From Megamerina dolium (lineage: Eukaryota; Arthropoda; Insecta; Diptera; Megamerinidae): DNA of 64,000 nucleotides. Position 1 is the first letter of the stretch, and the number at the start of each line of letters is the position of its first letter. The stretch spans positions 35,075,335 to 35,139,334 of the forward strand of contig OY978528.1 of assembly GCA_963854835.1 (NCBI GenBank), written 5' to 3'. The notes under the pieces are model-generated. The model was given only the letters and a program-made list of their open reading frames with translations, was not told the DNA's origin and searched no databases. Of the stretch, positions 1 through 10,766 are shown in pieces. Both the position numbers and the translations under genes were made by a program.

Positions 1-1689
1 AACTGAATATTTAATAATGCGAAACCTTAATGAATAAGTTCCTGTTGAAAATAATTAATTAAAATACAACCGTGATATTGTGAAAAAACTATGTAATTTT
101 CTTTCGAGTCTTAAGCGGATTAAAATATACTTATTAACATAAGAGTAGCGCTCTTTTCAACTAATTCTCTAATATTAAATACCTATATACCATATATCGT
201 ACATGTTTATTCTTAAATTAAAAATTACTTAAAATCCACTTTCTTCGAAATTTAATATTGTTTTTTGTTGAAATTTAATTCAATTGCAAAGAAAGCGCAA
301 ACACTGCAATTAAACCAAATAATTTTTGTATATACACCAGACAATTTCGACAACAACGAAGACTTTCATATGGGTACATACATACGTACGTACAAACACT
401 GCACTTTACAAAAGGGTAGCAATAAGAAGGCAAAGGGTGCAACATATATCTATGTATATAGATAATTTTTGAAAAAGAATCAAACACAAGGCTATACTGG
501 TAGCGAGTTTATTATGGAAGCAGACAGTTTGGTGTGGTTTAGCAGGCACTTACTTGCATATTTTCATATCGCAGTGGTATGAGAAAGTCATCGTCGTCTC
601 ATTTACATGCACATGTGTAATATTTTTAAGTACGAGCATACTATGTGCTTATACATATATCTACGTCGACCATCCTTGTCCTTTGCTTGTGCACTTTTAT
701 GCTTTTTATTTACTTCTTTTGACTTTGCAAAGTTGGAGTAACTAAGATTCGGCACAACAACATAAGAAGGGTTGGCTCGTAACTGATGCCAAAATGGCGG
801 CAAAAGTGCATTTCAATCGCATATTTCAGCTTTACTACTACTACTCATGCTCAACACAGCACAACACCATCCGAACACCCGAATTGCCACCACTATCATG
901 TGAAATCAGCAACAATACGACAACGACGACAAGTTCAATAGACGATGCCGTTTCCATTGATGTTGTATGTATGTATGTAGGTACTTGTTTGGACTGTTGC
1001 AAACGCAGACCGAGCACCACATTGGAAGTGAGCAACAGCAACAGTAAAGCAACTAAGCAGCGTACATATCAGTCAGTCAGGGAATTGGAGGGATATGTAA
1101 TAGCGTTCGCTACATTGACAGTCTGCGGACAGACAACGACGACGATGATGACATCGTCGACTAAATGTAATGGTTTGTGATGGTGTCTATTAGTACCGTT
1201 GGTAATGATGTTGATGGTAGTAATGATGGTGAATAGCAGAAACGATGACGATAATAATGAAGTCCCGGCCAGTCTCTTATTTGTACAGAAATAAAACACC
1301 TAACTTCAAAAAGGACAAAAATGTGTGGATATCAAAAGCAATTCCACAGACACTAGACCTTCATCAACGCGGAAAAATTATTGTATATCTTCAAGACTCA
1401 AGCTGTTTATAAAATTGCCATTTTATAGGACGGGGTTTCTATTCACAAGATATCTATGATACTTTATTATTCGACATTATGAGCAGAAAAAAATTAATAC
1501 TTGATTTTATTGGGTGAAATTGATTCCTCAATTTAATAAAAAACGAATGATGTTGATTCGAATAAAATATTGAAACAACATATTTTGCTATTTTAAGAAT
1601 CGTTTATTCAATCCCATAGTACAACTTAATTTGTGATTATTATATATTTTAGGTATTAGCCGAATCAGACCACTTATATGGGTCCCTTT
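1..1689. other. AT-rich spacer without recognisable gene
   Basis: This stretch is simple dipteran-type spacer with TATGTA runs and CAA/ACG triplet-rich sequence around 900-1180. An open frame at 794-1180 (+) starts MAAKVHFNRIF and then becomes Ser/Thr-rich low complexity. Several other frames over the same bases are also open, so openness there reflects base composition. No domain, splice pattern or RNA gene is recognisable. Confidence 0.6.
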
Positions 1690-2940
1690 TCGCCCCTCAA
1701 ATCGTGTGTTAATTATTTGTTCGAATACAGAATTCTTCTACTTCCTTCCTCATAATAACATCACGCGTTATTTCAAGCATGTCTTTGTGGGGTATGTTCC
1801 ACATTTCGAGTTCATCAATAAGTTGGAAACCCAGTGTGGACATCCTCCTGACCCATCTTGCTGAGGTGGTACCTGAAATTGCCATGCCAGTTAATAATGC
1901 AGTCAACCAGCTTAGAGTCAAGTCTACAAGTGAATAAGTTCTCCCATCTAGTGAGATGGAGTTTCTTTATCCACTCTTCGACCTTTGCCTTCACCGTCAC
2001 GCTTCTAAGAGCAACTACTGGTTCCGGTCCATAAAATTTAGCTTCAGATCCTTGTCTAGCCAAGGCATCTGCAGCTTCATTCTGTTCTATACCAATGTGT
2101 TTCTTCACCCACATAAGAGTAATCGCATTACTATGAGCACCCGTTAAGTTTCTGAACACATTCGAGCGCCAACTTAGAAGATACCGTAGGTTGTTGCAGT
2201 CGCCTGACCACCGCTTGGTTATCGAGTGGTAGCAAGATTTTGTTACCTTGCACCTCTCCATCCAGTAAATAGTCTAGCGCATGCATTAGACCAAGCATTT
2301 ATGCTTGGTAGACCGATACGTATCTTCCCAGATTCAGAGTGCATGCCAGTCCCAACTCTTTATAGAAGATTCCAGCACCCGCTCTGCCATCCATTAATGA
2401 ACCATATGTAAAAATACTGATGTCACTTTCCTCACATACATCATGTGTGAGGCCGTCTTCAATGAGTGTTCTGTGTGACTTTTCAGTCATCCTCAGCCTA
2501 CCCATTCCCTCTAACTTGCTTTTCGCGGTCTTTTGGGTGACCTTAGGCCACCAGACCACAGCAGCATACGTTATTAAGGGCCTTACCATCGTTGTGTAGA
2601 TCCAGTGCGCTGATCTGGGAGTAATTTCCCTTATGAGATCGAACACTCTCTTACACTGATGCAATACCCGCTTGCCCTTCTGGATCTTGTCATCGACGTG
2701 ACTATTCCAAGTCAGCTTGTTATCCAGGATGACACCTAGATACTTTACTTCCTTGAAGACGTTGATGTCCGATCCAAAAAGCCTCAGAGGGTCTATTGTT
2801 AGTCCAGTCCCCCTTTTAGTAAAGAGTACTGTTTCCGACTTACTAGCATTTACAGAAAGACCTTGTTCCGTGCACCATCCTTCAACCATTTTGAGTGCAC
2901 CTCTCATGATATCATAATTTGTGATAATCACACACAATAA
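1690..2940 (-). mobile_element. 5'-truncated RNase H-bearing non-LTR retrotransposon (I/LOA-like)
   Basis: This is the 3' part of a LINE on the minus strand. From 2937 downward it encodes the end of the reverse transcriptase palm and the thumb (SVNASKSETVLF, VKYLGVILDNKLTWNSH, YAAVVWWPKV). A ribonuclease H-like segment follows (FTYGSLMDGRAGAGIF), then the RNase H C-terminal motif (LMWVKKHIGIEQNEAADALARQG). RNase H after the RT is a trait of I- and LOA-type LINEs. The RT catalytic YADD region lies outside the copy, so it is 5' truncated near 2940. The 3' end is near 1690 but no clear tail or target-site duplication was found. Confidence 0.8.
1709..2937 (-). pseudogene. Decayed RT thumb / RNase H / C-terminal domain of LINE ORF2
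   Basis: Two large overlapping frames (2937-2299 and 2261-1815) together cover the C-terminal third of an ORF2 polyprotein. They are separated by a frameshift near 2290, where the RNase H sheet passes from ...LGRYVSVYQA to a frame reading LGLMHALDYLLDG. A segment between the thumb (GMGRLRM) and the RNase H start appears to be deleted. The first RNase H acidic residue, normally in a TDGS motif, reads TYGS here, so RNase activity would be lost even without the frameshift. This copy is dead. Confidence 0.75.
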
Positions 2941-3089
2941 AATATTAGTTTGTTTTTATGTAAGACATTCTTGCTGAAAAGATTTTACATTGAAGTGGCC
3001 TTCCAATGTATAGGGGATAATTTTTTACCATGGATCACGTTTCATAGAAAATTAATGGATTTTCGGAAATAGCTTACGAGTCCTAAAGT

Positions 3090-3374
3090 TGGACAAAGGC
3101 TATTTTATAACTTTTCTTATTATTTAACCATAATATCTCAACTTTAGGGGCCTCTAACCAACCCACTCCTCTCCTCATCAACACTTTCATTAGACGTGTT
3201 TATTCAAATTTCCCAAGAGTAGTAAAATGTATGACCAACTCTCATTTTGTCAAGATTTTTTTCAAAACCTACCTATCCTCTATATCAACCTCTTAAGGGT
3301 GCTGCTCTACAAAATTGGCATTTTTATAAAATACGCTCACAGCGTTCCCATCGTGCCTTTAGAGTAATAAAATC
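3090..3374. repeat. Dispersed noncoding repeat, family X (left fragment)
   Basis: This sequence shares short blocks in the same order with 4100-4280, 35395-35725 and 38120-38340. Shared blocks are a 'TTTAGAG..GTAAAATGTAT.ACCAAC' stretch and a 'TACAAAATT' stretch. It has no coding capacity. The similarity is patchy and was found by eye, so the boundaries are approximate. Confidence 0.4.
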
Positions 3375-4086
3375 TAATAGGTGTACAAATGAGTTCTTTG
3401 TGTTTTTTCTTTATTTGTCATTGGAAAACATACTTCTTTAACAAATTTTTTTAATAAATGTGTGGCACTTATGGACCCCGAAGGTCTCTTTGAGCGAGTT
3501 TCTCTTCCAGTGCTGTTGTTCGTTTAAATTTTGGACAATATTAAAAGGAATCTGCTTATATTTGCCGGTTCCGTTCAGCAGAACCCATGCGGCATCGCTT
3601 CTTTACAGCTTTGCTACAGAGTTTTTTTTAGAAGCTTTTTCATAGTAAACAGTTTCTGCCGGAAGAATTGCCAACTCCTTGCCGAAAAGTGGATACCGTA
3701 CGAAAGAAAAGTCTTCGATATTAAAGTTGTGCTTCAGCCGTGGATTGAACCCACGACCTACAGATCAGAAGGCCAACGCATTAATCACTCTTCTTATGTG
3801 ATATAAACATCAATGCTTAAGGCTCAATTATAGAAAATTAACATAACTTAACTTAGAAATCAAATATCAATAGGCTTCTATGCTCAGTTCAGTTATGTTA
3901 TGTTTAGAGTAATCAGATTCATACATAAGCCGTAGATTAATTATTAAGTGAGAGTTATCTGTGCTAGGTTATGTTACGTTAAGTTTCTATATACACAAAT
4001 TTCAAATGTCAGGCAAATTAGATTCGTTTAAGTAAGTTTTTAATGCAGCGAACTTCATCACAGAGAACTCATTTGTACACCTATTA
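3375..4086. repeat. 712-bp segment bounded by 28-bp inverted repeats
   Basis: Bases 3375-3402 and 4059-4086 are inverted copies of each other over 28 bases with one mismatch. The outermost bases are TAATAGG and CCTATTA. The interior contains a tRNA-derived SINE (3455-3803) and otherwise no coding potential. This is the layout of a small non-autonomous DNA element or foldback that later received a SINE, but no clear target-site duplication flanks it. An inverted segmental duplication would look the same. Confidence 0.5.
3455..3803 (-). mobile_element. tRNA-derived SINE, copy A
   Basis: Read on the minus strand, the element starts with a decayed tRNA-like head whose B-box lies near 3740-3760 (complement reads GGTCGTGGGTTCAATCC). 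The body follows, with the conserved blocks CCGGAAGAATTGCC and GCCGGTTCCG (as on the + strand). It ends in a tail whose complement reads ...AAGTGCCACACATTTATTA. The same order of blocks recurs at 44974-45314, 49147-49244/50447-50631, 51612-51932 and 62889-63050. SINEs depend on a LINE for movement; this copy shows many substitutions. Confidence 0.75.
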
Positions 4087-4099
4087 TAACTGACACCCA

Positions 4100-4280
4100 T
4101 TCATATGCTCAGCATAAAATGAGCCTAATATACGAACTCCTTAACTTTATCCCTTAAGGACACTTCTATACAAAATGAACTTAAAAACACCTGAAAAATA
4201 ACTACATATTTGCCCAGAACATGCCGCTAGGGTTTTGAAATGTAACTCGAACCTTAAATATTTTTACCCCGCCAATAGTT
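4100..4280. repeat. Dispersed noncoding repeat, family X (second fragment)
   Basis: The blocks TATACAAAATGAAC, a CATATTTGCCCAGAA stretch and GAAATGTAACTCGAACC align in order with 35480-35610. The sequence is noncoding and diverged, and its boundaries are approximate. Confidence 0.4.
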
Positions 4281-5769
4281 TTTTTTTTAAGGGGACATAA
4301 ACAAAATATACAATAAATAATCATTCTAGAAAGGCTCTACGACACTTTTAAGGGAGTCTTCGAATATTTTTACTCAAACATAATTCAATAAATGTGCAGG
4401 ACTTTGAAAAACTAAACTAACTGAGAGATTGGGCTATTATATTTATGTCAAATGTAGAATATTCGGTATATTTACCTCATTTCAAATTTACTCTTTTCCA
4501 AATCCAATGCATTTCCGAACCAAATGCACCTTTCTACAATTAATATCTTTTCAAATCGAATTCATTATTTTAAAATGTTAATCAATTTTTGTACAAATCA
4601 AATTCACCATTCCTTATTCACTTAAAATTTTCTAAATATTTATAATTTAGCTAAAATGTAGTTATATACGAACACATACCTAAACATTTCAATTCATAAT
4701 TCTAATCCTTTACATACATAGATATTACAAAAATCAACAATAATCAATTTACTTATGTTGCACATAAGTATTTTCCTTATTTTTTTTTGTTGCGACTAAT
4801 CAAATTCGTCTTTTAAGTATAATAAAGCACAATAAAATCATTCATCGTCTCTCTTTGTTTGCTATTTGATTAGCGTATTTTCTTTAACATTTCTCATTTC
4901 GTCACTCATTATAATTCTTTGCATTCTTCAGTGCATATCCCCACGACTACCATCGACATTCATACATACACACGCAGACGCACATAGATCCCAAACCCTC
5001 ATCATCGTAAGAAAGCCAGAATAAGAATCAGACAAAGAGCATTGAAATTCATCAAAATTCACTTTAACTTCATTATCATTGTTATTGTTTTATTTATTCC
5101 ACCTTCTGTTTCGCCTCCAGACACTTGATCGCTCAATTGATTTTGTGCCTCGCTGCGTTTCGTTTGTTGACTGTTGGTTGGTTGGATGGATAACTTTATA
5201 TAGTTTGTTTTGTTTTCGATTCGCATTAGCTCGTTGCGTGTTCGCAAGCGATTTCTTATATATATATAAATATTTTTTTTTTTTTCTCATGCAGCTCATC
5301 CCGCAATCTACTGTCTGCAAAGTATGCGTCCCTCTGCTGACAGTTTCGTTCTTCATCTGTCTATCTGTTTAAATGTCTCCTTTGTACTGCATATAATTCT
5401 GTGTTTTGGACTCTTTTTCTTTGTCAGCAATACAACTCATTCGAATAACAATATTTTGGCCGGCTATATATATGTATATATATGTACAAGTACATATTCA
5501 TATATGTATAGATACTTTGTTTTGGATTGCAATTCTGTTTCTTAACTCTGCCCTTCACCGGTTCAGTTCAGGATAAGTATCATTATTATTTTGTCGCCCC
5601 TTGCCTTTTTGATGTGTAACGTAGCTGTTGTTGCGCTCGCTGATTACTGTTGCAGCGCGCGTATTGTGTCGACACTTTATTGACTCGTTTAATGGTTGTT
5701 GCTTTGGAATTTGTTGGTTTCTTAATTTGTTGTCGCCGATGTCGTCGTCGAATTCATCGTTTTTCATTT

Positions 5770-5803
<34 letters not shown>

Positions 5804-7344
5804 CTTGAATAACTGACTATCCCACTAGCTGTTTGGCTGGGCTGACTGACTGCCTTTTAGACTATCATTCTTATGTATTCTTATTTATTTCATTTTTCGT
5901 ACAAATTTTCATAGTAATTGTCGTCGTCATTGATTTTTTTCTCAGACTTCTCTCGCTATTTCGTTTCTTCCCTTCAACTGTCTGGCGATTCGCATATCGT
6001 ACATAGCTGGATAGAGTTGACTGTCTGACTATCTGTCTGCCTTTACTGCGTGTCTACTACTTCCACTTGTCTCTGGTGTGTTTATGCTATTCGCTACCTT
6101 ATACTTACAGTACGTACGAATATTATACCAATGTATGGATTTATGTATGCATGTACTTTGTATGCCAAAAGCGATACCATGGGCGGTCGTGCGCAACTTC
6201 GTGGTCGCTTTCAAGACAACAAACAAAATGTTCTTGCTCTTGTTGCTGTATAAATTGTTAGTATGGTGTCTCTTCTTATTACCTCTCCTACATCCCCTAT
6301 CTTTGATTTCCTTGTTCGATTCGATCACTTGTTCCCTGCAACAACATAAGTATACATAAGCGTTTACTTAGCGCGGCGGCCCATTGCATCGTCGGCGATG
6401 ACGTTGTCGTCATCGTTGTCTGTACTCCTAAGTATAAGATGTATTGCGGCCAGACACAAAGACACATTGATTTAGCTGCCTTTAAATATGAGTTGAGGTG
6501 TCGTCCTCGCTTAAATTAGCTCACAATAAATTTGTATTTTCAGCTGTTGTTTTGCACTTTTTTGTCTACTGCATTATAAGTGTTTTTTTTTTTTTTTTTG
6601 TATAATTCCACTTATTGCATGTGTCTTTTAATTTGCCTCTTGTATTTGCCTTCGTATTTCGTCCAAATTGTTTCCAAGAAGTATTCTCAATGAATTTAGT
6701 CGCTAAATTTATATACTTTACTTATAAACTTACACATGTATGTGCAATGATTTCATGCATGTGGGTATTCAAATATTTTTTGTCGCTTTATTTGTTTATT
6801 ATTTTCAAATAAAATTCCCATTAAAAATGAATATTTTAAATGTGAATATGAGGAAGGAAGCAGTGTGTGTGTGTTGCATCATACTTAAGTAGCATCTGAA
6901 TACATGTTATATGCTTGGAAAAATGGAAAATTTATTTTAAAAGAACAAACGAAGTTATTGGACCTCCTTCTCGCTGATATTTATCAACATAATGAACATA
7001 ATCAAGAGATGTCAAGTCACAAAACCTAGGAGCTCAATTAATAAGTACTATTATTATCTTTTTTTTTTTTATTAAAAAAAGAGAAACTCATGCGCATATA
7101 TATTTGAAGGGAGATTCCTGAACAATTTTTATTTTATTTGTTTATTTTCCATTTGTTCTTCGCTCATTTTTTATGGCAGACCCGTTAATGATGAGTATAT
7201 TAGGGGCAAATACTGAATAGGTTAAACTAATGGGAGCAGCCATTTACTTTTGACCCACCTAAAAGCGATTGACGTGCAGCTGTGGCGTTAATTGTCAATT
7301 TTCAAGCACATTTAAGTTCATTTTGTAGAAAAGCTTGCCTAAGA
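4281..7344. other. Spacer with CT microsatellite and less AT-biased tract at 5.0-6.5 kb
   Basis: No protein domain is recognisable. The part from about 5040 to 6500 is less AT-biased and richer in CG dinucleotides than its surroundings. It includes a GATGACG-TTGT-CGTCATC hairpin near 6400 containing TGACG (CRE-like) cores. It could be an untranslated exon or regulatory DNA of an unseen neighbouring gene, but nothing in the sequence proves it. Poly-T runs occur at 5273-5285, 6583-6599 and 7061-7070. Confidence 0.4.
5772..5801. repeat. (CT)n microsatellite
   Basis: About 15 uninterrupted CT dinucleotides. Confidence 0.95.
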
Positions 7345-7384
7345 AATAGATGCAGCTAGTAAGTATTGGGTATATTCCGAGCGC

Positions 7385-8330
7385 GTGGAGAAAAGTAAAC
7401 GTGATTTTTATTCCCAAACAACAGAACTCCCGAAATCGTTCCGTTCCATCAGATTAACTTCTTTTATTCTGAAAACAATGGAACGACTAATAGATCTTCA
7501 CATCAAGCAAAGGCTTGAAACTTCCATCCCCCTACACAAGAATCAATTCGCCTACACCAAAGGCAAATCAACCGAATCTGCATTACATTATCTCGTATCC
7601 AAAATCGGAAAATCATTCGAATTGAAAGAACTAGCTCTTTGTGCTTTTCTGGACATAGAAGGTTCTTTCGACAATACTGGGTATGAGTCTATCACTAGAG
7701 CTTTGGCACGTAGAGGTATAGATGAATACTCAGTGATTTGGGTAAAAGCTATGCTGGAAAACCGAGATATTTCAGCAAATTTAGGAAATACCAATGTAAA
7801 CGTCAGAGCTGTTAAAGGCTGTCCCCAAGGGGGCGTTCTTTCCCCGCTACTATGGTCTCTCGTAATAGAAGACCTCCTAGTCAAACTCTCTTCAACCGGT
7901 TTCGATGTAATCGGCTATGCAGACGACCTTGCTATCCTTGTTACAGAAAAAAAGTGGTAGTAAGTTATCAAATCGCATGACATGTGCTCTTCAAATTACT
8001 GATCGATAGTGCGCCACAGAAGGCCTTCATATAAATCCACAGAAAGCGGTTGTTGTTCCTTTCACAAGAAAGTACAAACCCGATTTCGGCGTAGTGCGTC
8101 TCCAAAACACTACTCTCCAATTCTCAAATGAAGTAAAATATCTTGGCATCATCCTGGACAGAAGACTAAATTGGAATTCCCACTTAAGCTACACACTAAA
8201 TAAGGCGACTAAAGTTATGTGCACTTACAAACGAATTTTTGGCAAAACATGGGGTTTATCACCAAAAATAGTTTTCTGGATGTACACCACCATAGTTAGG
8301 CCAATTGTAACCTAAAGTGCTGCAGTGATG
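7385..8330 (+). pseudogene. Reverse transcriptase domain of LINE ORF2
   Basis: Residues around 7430-7500 (SFRSIRLTSFILKTMERLID) are the conserved RT finger motif. ALCAFLDIEGSFDNTGYESI holds the first catalytic Asp, in FLDIEGSFD. GCPQGGVLSPLLWSLVIEDL is the template-grip motif, and GYADDLAILV (about 7910-7940) is the intact YADD catalytic box. The frame is broken after 7960 (KKW stop). It resumes at 8094 with VKYLGIILDRRLNWNSHLSY and ends at a stop in place of the Tyr/Ala of the WWP thumb motif (8313-8315). The catalytic residues are intact, but the frameshift and stops make it nonfunctional. Confidence 0.85.
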
Positions 8331-8569
8331 TGGTGGCCAAAAGTTACCAAAATATCAGCAATCCGTGAATGCAATAGACTTCAAAGACTGGCGTATCTAT
8401 CTCTAACCGTGGCTGTCCCACGGCTGCACTAGAGGCTCCGGTAGGACTCCTACCGCTTAACAGTGCCATTCGCATGAACCTTTTCCACAGTTCAACTTAG
8501 AGTTCAAGTGGACACGAAACAATCCTCAAAAATATACCAAATATAGAAATATGCTCTCACTCAGATTCC

Positions 8570-9058
8570 ATGCCTCAAGAACTACGCTATCTCAGGCGCT
8601 TCTCCACAAACATCCCAGACAGACTGGAATGGAAAACGAATAACAGCTTAATACCCTCAAAACATAATTATATTTGGTTCACAGACGGATCGAAGACAGA
8701 TGAAGGTACAGGCGCCGGGATATACGATCCTAATACCCGCATATCTGTCGCAATGGGCTCGTGGCCAACTCTCTTCCAAACAGAAATTCATGCCATAGAA
8801 CTTTGTCCACGCCATATACATGCCAAAGTGCTCAAAGGAGCGCGCATTCGTAATTGCTCAGACAGCCAAGCTGCCATCAATTCCCTCCCCTCATGGGCGT
8901 TCTCCTCAAAACTAGTAACCGAATGCTTCCTTATCCTACAAAAACTCTCTATACGAAACAAGGTCATATTATGTTGGGTGCCGAGGCACAAAGGAATTGA
9001 GGTCAATGAAGTGGCGGACGAACTAGCGAGAGCTGGCTCGTCTTCTTCTTCGGTATAA
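8570..9058 (+). pseudogene. RNase H domain of LINE ORF2
   Basis: The segment encodes a canonical type I ribonuclease H fold. IWFTDGSKTDEGTGAGIY holds the first Asp, FQTEIHAIELC the Glu, CSDSQAAINSLPS the second Asp, and CWVPRHKGIEVNEVADELARAG the His and final Asp. All four acidic positions appear present, so the domain itself is not obviously inactivated. It lies in the position expected after the RT thumb and is followed by the zinc-knuckle tail. A stop (TAA at 9056-9058) after a Ser-rich run separates it from the C-terminal frame starting at 9079. Confidence 0.85.
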
Positions 9059-9078
9059 GCTGGGCATCGGCCAAAGCT

Positions 9079-9471
9079 ATGATAGAAAAACATTACCATG
9101 ACAAATACCTTCTACAATGGATAAATTCGACGGGTCTTCGCCAAGCGAAAGCTCTCATCAGTTTTAATGCAGCTTTTGACAGAATTAGTCTTAGCAGAAC
9201 AAACCTACTCCTAATAACCGGCTATCTCTCAGAACATAACTGGTTAAAATACCACCTTCACAAAATGAGACTATCCTCTGACACGGAGTGTAGACTCTGT
9301 CTGGAGGAGGATGAAACATCAATCCACATACTTTGCGAATGTTCGGCCCTGGCCAGACTACGCCTCAAACACTTTCAGCTGACTGTCCCAACACCAGCTT
9401 CAATTATCAAAACTTCGACAAGATCAATTCTATCCTTCATTAAAAAGGTAGAGGAGATTCTAGTGTCGTAA
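9079..9471 (+). pseudogene. C-terminal Cys/His knuckle region of LINE ORF2
   Basis: This 130-codon frame has the tail typical of I/LOA-type ORF2. It contains LLLITGYLSEHNWLKYHLHKM, then ECRLCLEEDETSIHILCECSALA, a CX2C...HX4C zinc-binding knuckle, and ends ILSFIKKVEEILVS-stop. The knuckle is complete. It follows the RNase H frame by 20 bases, probably through a small indel. Confidence 0.8.
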
Positions 9472-9689
9472 ACGGGCTTGGGTACAAAAGATCTCCTTTG
9501 GTCGCAGTGCCCGTAACATTTGTGGTTGGCCCCAGAGGTATCAACTATAGGGCTCATATCCTCTAACAGACCTTTGTCTGATTTCGCGTGGTCCACTTGA
9601 TGAACAAGGATTATGTACTTGTTCCAATGTCACGCTCTCTTTTAATTAATTGATTGTTTGAAGGGAGCCGCTCTAAAGAGTAAGTATTA

Positions 9690-10766
9690 CATGGACTGAA
9701 AAGTCCCAAGATTTGTTAATAGGTGGTGAGACTAAATAATAATTATGACTCATTACGAGAGGCTCATCTATTACTAATTCGTGTATGAATTTTCATAACA
9801 TCTCGCCCATTCGTTTGCAAGCTACAGTCGTTTGAGTGACGCTATTTTCGACATAGTAAAATTAATTAAAAAACAGTATCTTAATCAAACATTGTTCTTT
9901 AATGGAAAAAAAAAACTTCCGTAGAATCATTGCAATGGTTGCAAGAATATTGTCCCACATCCGTTCCTTCAAGGGCAACAATTTATCGGTAGTTTAGTGA
10001 ACTTCAAAGGGGCCGACCAAGCACTTAAGACACACCTCGCTCTGAATAGCCAAAAGGGGCTACGAATGTGGAAATCGTCAAGCAAGTGCATCAAATCGTT
10101 TTGCGTGATCGAAAATTGAAGTTGCACTAGTTAGCTGAGGCCAGAAGTATTTCAAAAGAGTGGGTGGATGACACATTTTACACTATCTTTTGGAGATGAA
10201 AAAGCTATCGACAAGATAGGCGCCGCATTTGCTGCCCGTTGACTTAAAACGTCGGTTCAGCGTTATTTTAGCGAAATCGAGCAGACTTTTTTCGACGGTG
10301 AATGAAAAAATGGGCCCAGTATCATACGCTTGAGTCCAATATGCAGTTTGCAGGCGGGCTGGAAAGCTACGAAAGCTGACCAAAGGACCAATGTTCGGAA
10401 GGAGAGGTTTTGGCCTCCGTATTATGCAGTATTATTGGACAAACTGAACGACGAAATAAGGAAAAAATTACCTCTTATAGCAATTAACAGAGTTCATGAG
10501 TCTTTTAAAGTGATAATGAAATTTGACCAAGTTCGATTTGAATTGTTGCTCACTCACCGACTATAATCTATTCTCAAACCTCAAGCGGTTGGACCAGAGA
10601 TAGAGATTCAGATCGAAGGCTTGAACATTTCGTACTACAGGTCATCGAAATGTTGGAAATTCACTATACCAATTGTACTGCTCTCGAAGGGAACTATGTT
10701 GAGGGGTTATATAACTTTGTATAAAAAGAGCTTTTGGTTAACAATCTCGGGACTTTTCAACCCATG
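9690..10766 (+). mobile_element. Mariner relic with both terminal inverted repeats
   Basis: The left end (9690-9715) begins CATGGACTGAAAAGTCCC and the right end, complemented, begins CATGGGTTGAAAAGTCCC. Both are flanked by TA (9688-9689 and 10767-10768), the mariner target duplication. The 1077-bp interior is on the + strand. It encodes a broken transposase with a HTH linker-type motif (GRPST, near 10011), IVKQVHQIVLRDRKLKL..LAEA.SISKEWV, FRRNRADFF (near 10265), YYAVLLDKLNDEI and the C-terminal LEGNYVEGLYNFV (near 10700). The element is about 200 bp shorter than a standard mariner, and the middle of the catalytic domain is deleted. Confidence 0.85.
9902..10720 (+). pseudogene. Broken mariner transposase
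   Basis: One frame carries most of the N-terminal half through several stop codons: SLQWLQEYCPTSVPSRATIY, then GRPST and the HTH-like segment. The catalytic core is poorly preserved. The motif expected as VDETWIHHYTPES reads approximately VNEKMGPVSYA in one frame and KKWAQYHTLESN in another, so the first Asp is lost and a frameshift is present. The QDNARPH block is missing between 10530 and 10600. It cannot make an active enzyme. Confidence 0.75.

Larger units (their letters stand above)
7345..9640 (+). mobile_element. Long RNase H-bearing LINE copy (I/LOA-like), decayed
   Basis: This is the longest LINE coding remnant in the first half of the window. In order it shows RT fingers/palm (7360-7960), thumb (8094-8330), RNase H (8670-9058) and a C-terminal Cys/His knuckle (9280-9345). 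The 5' half of the element, with ORF1 and endonuclease, is absent. The 3' untranslated part runs past 9471 to about 9640, without a visible poly(A) or target-site duplication. The mariner relic starting at 9690 lies just downstream. Divergence from the related copies at 1.7-2.9 and 21.7-23.3 kb suggests separate families. Confidence 0.85.

Noticed and set aside
794..1180. 128-codon frame considered as a host exon
   Set aside because: Low-complexity Ser/Thr content; two opposing frames are also open over the same bases; no domain or start context of note.
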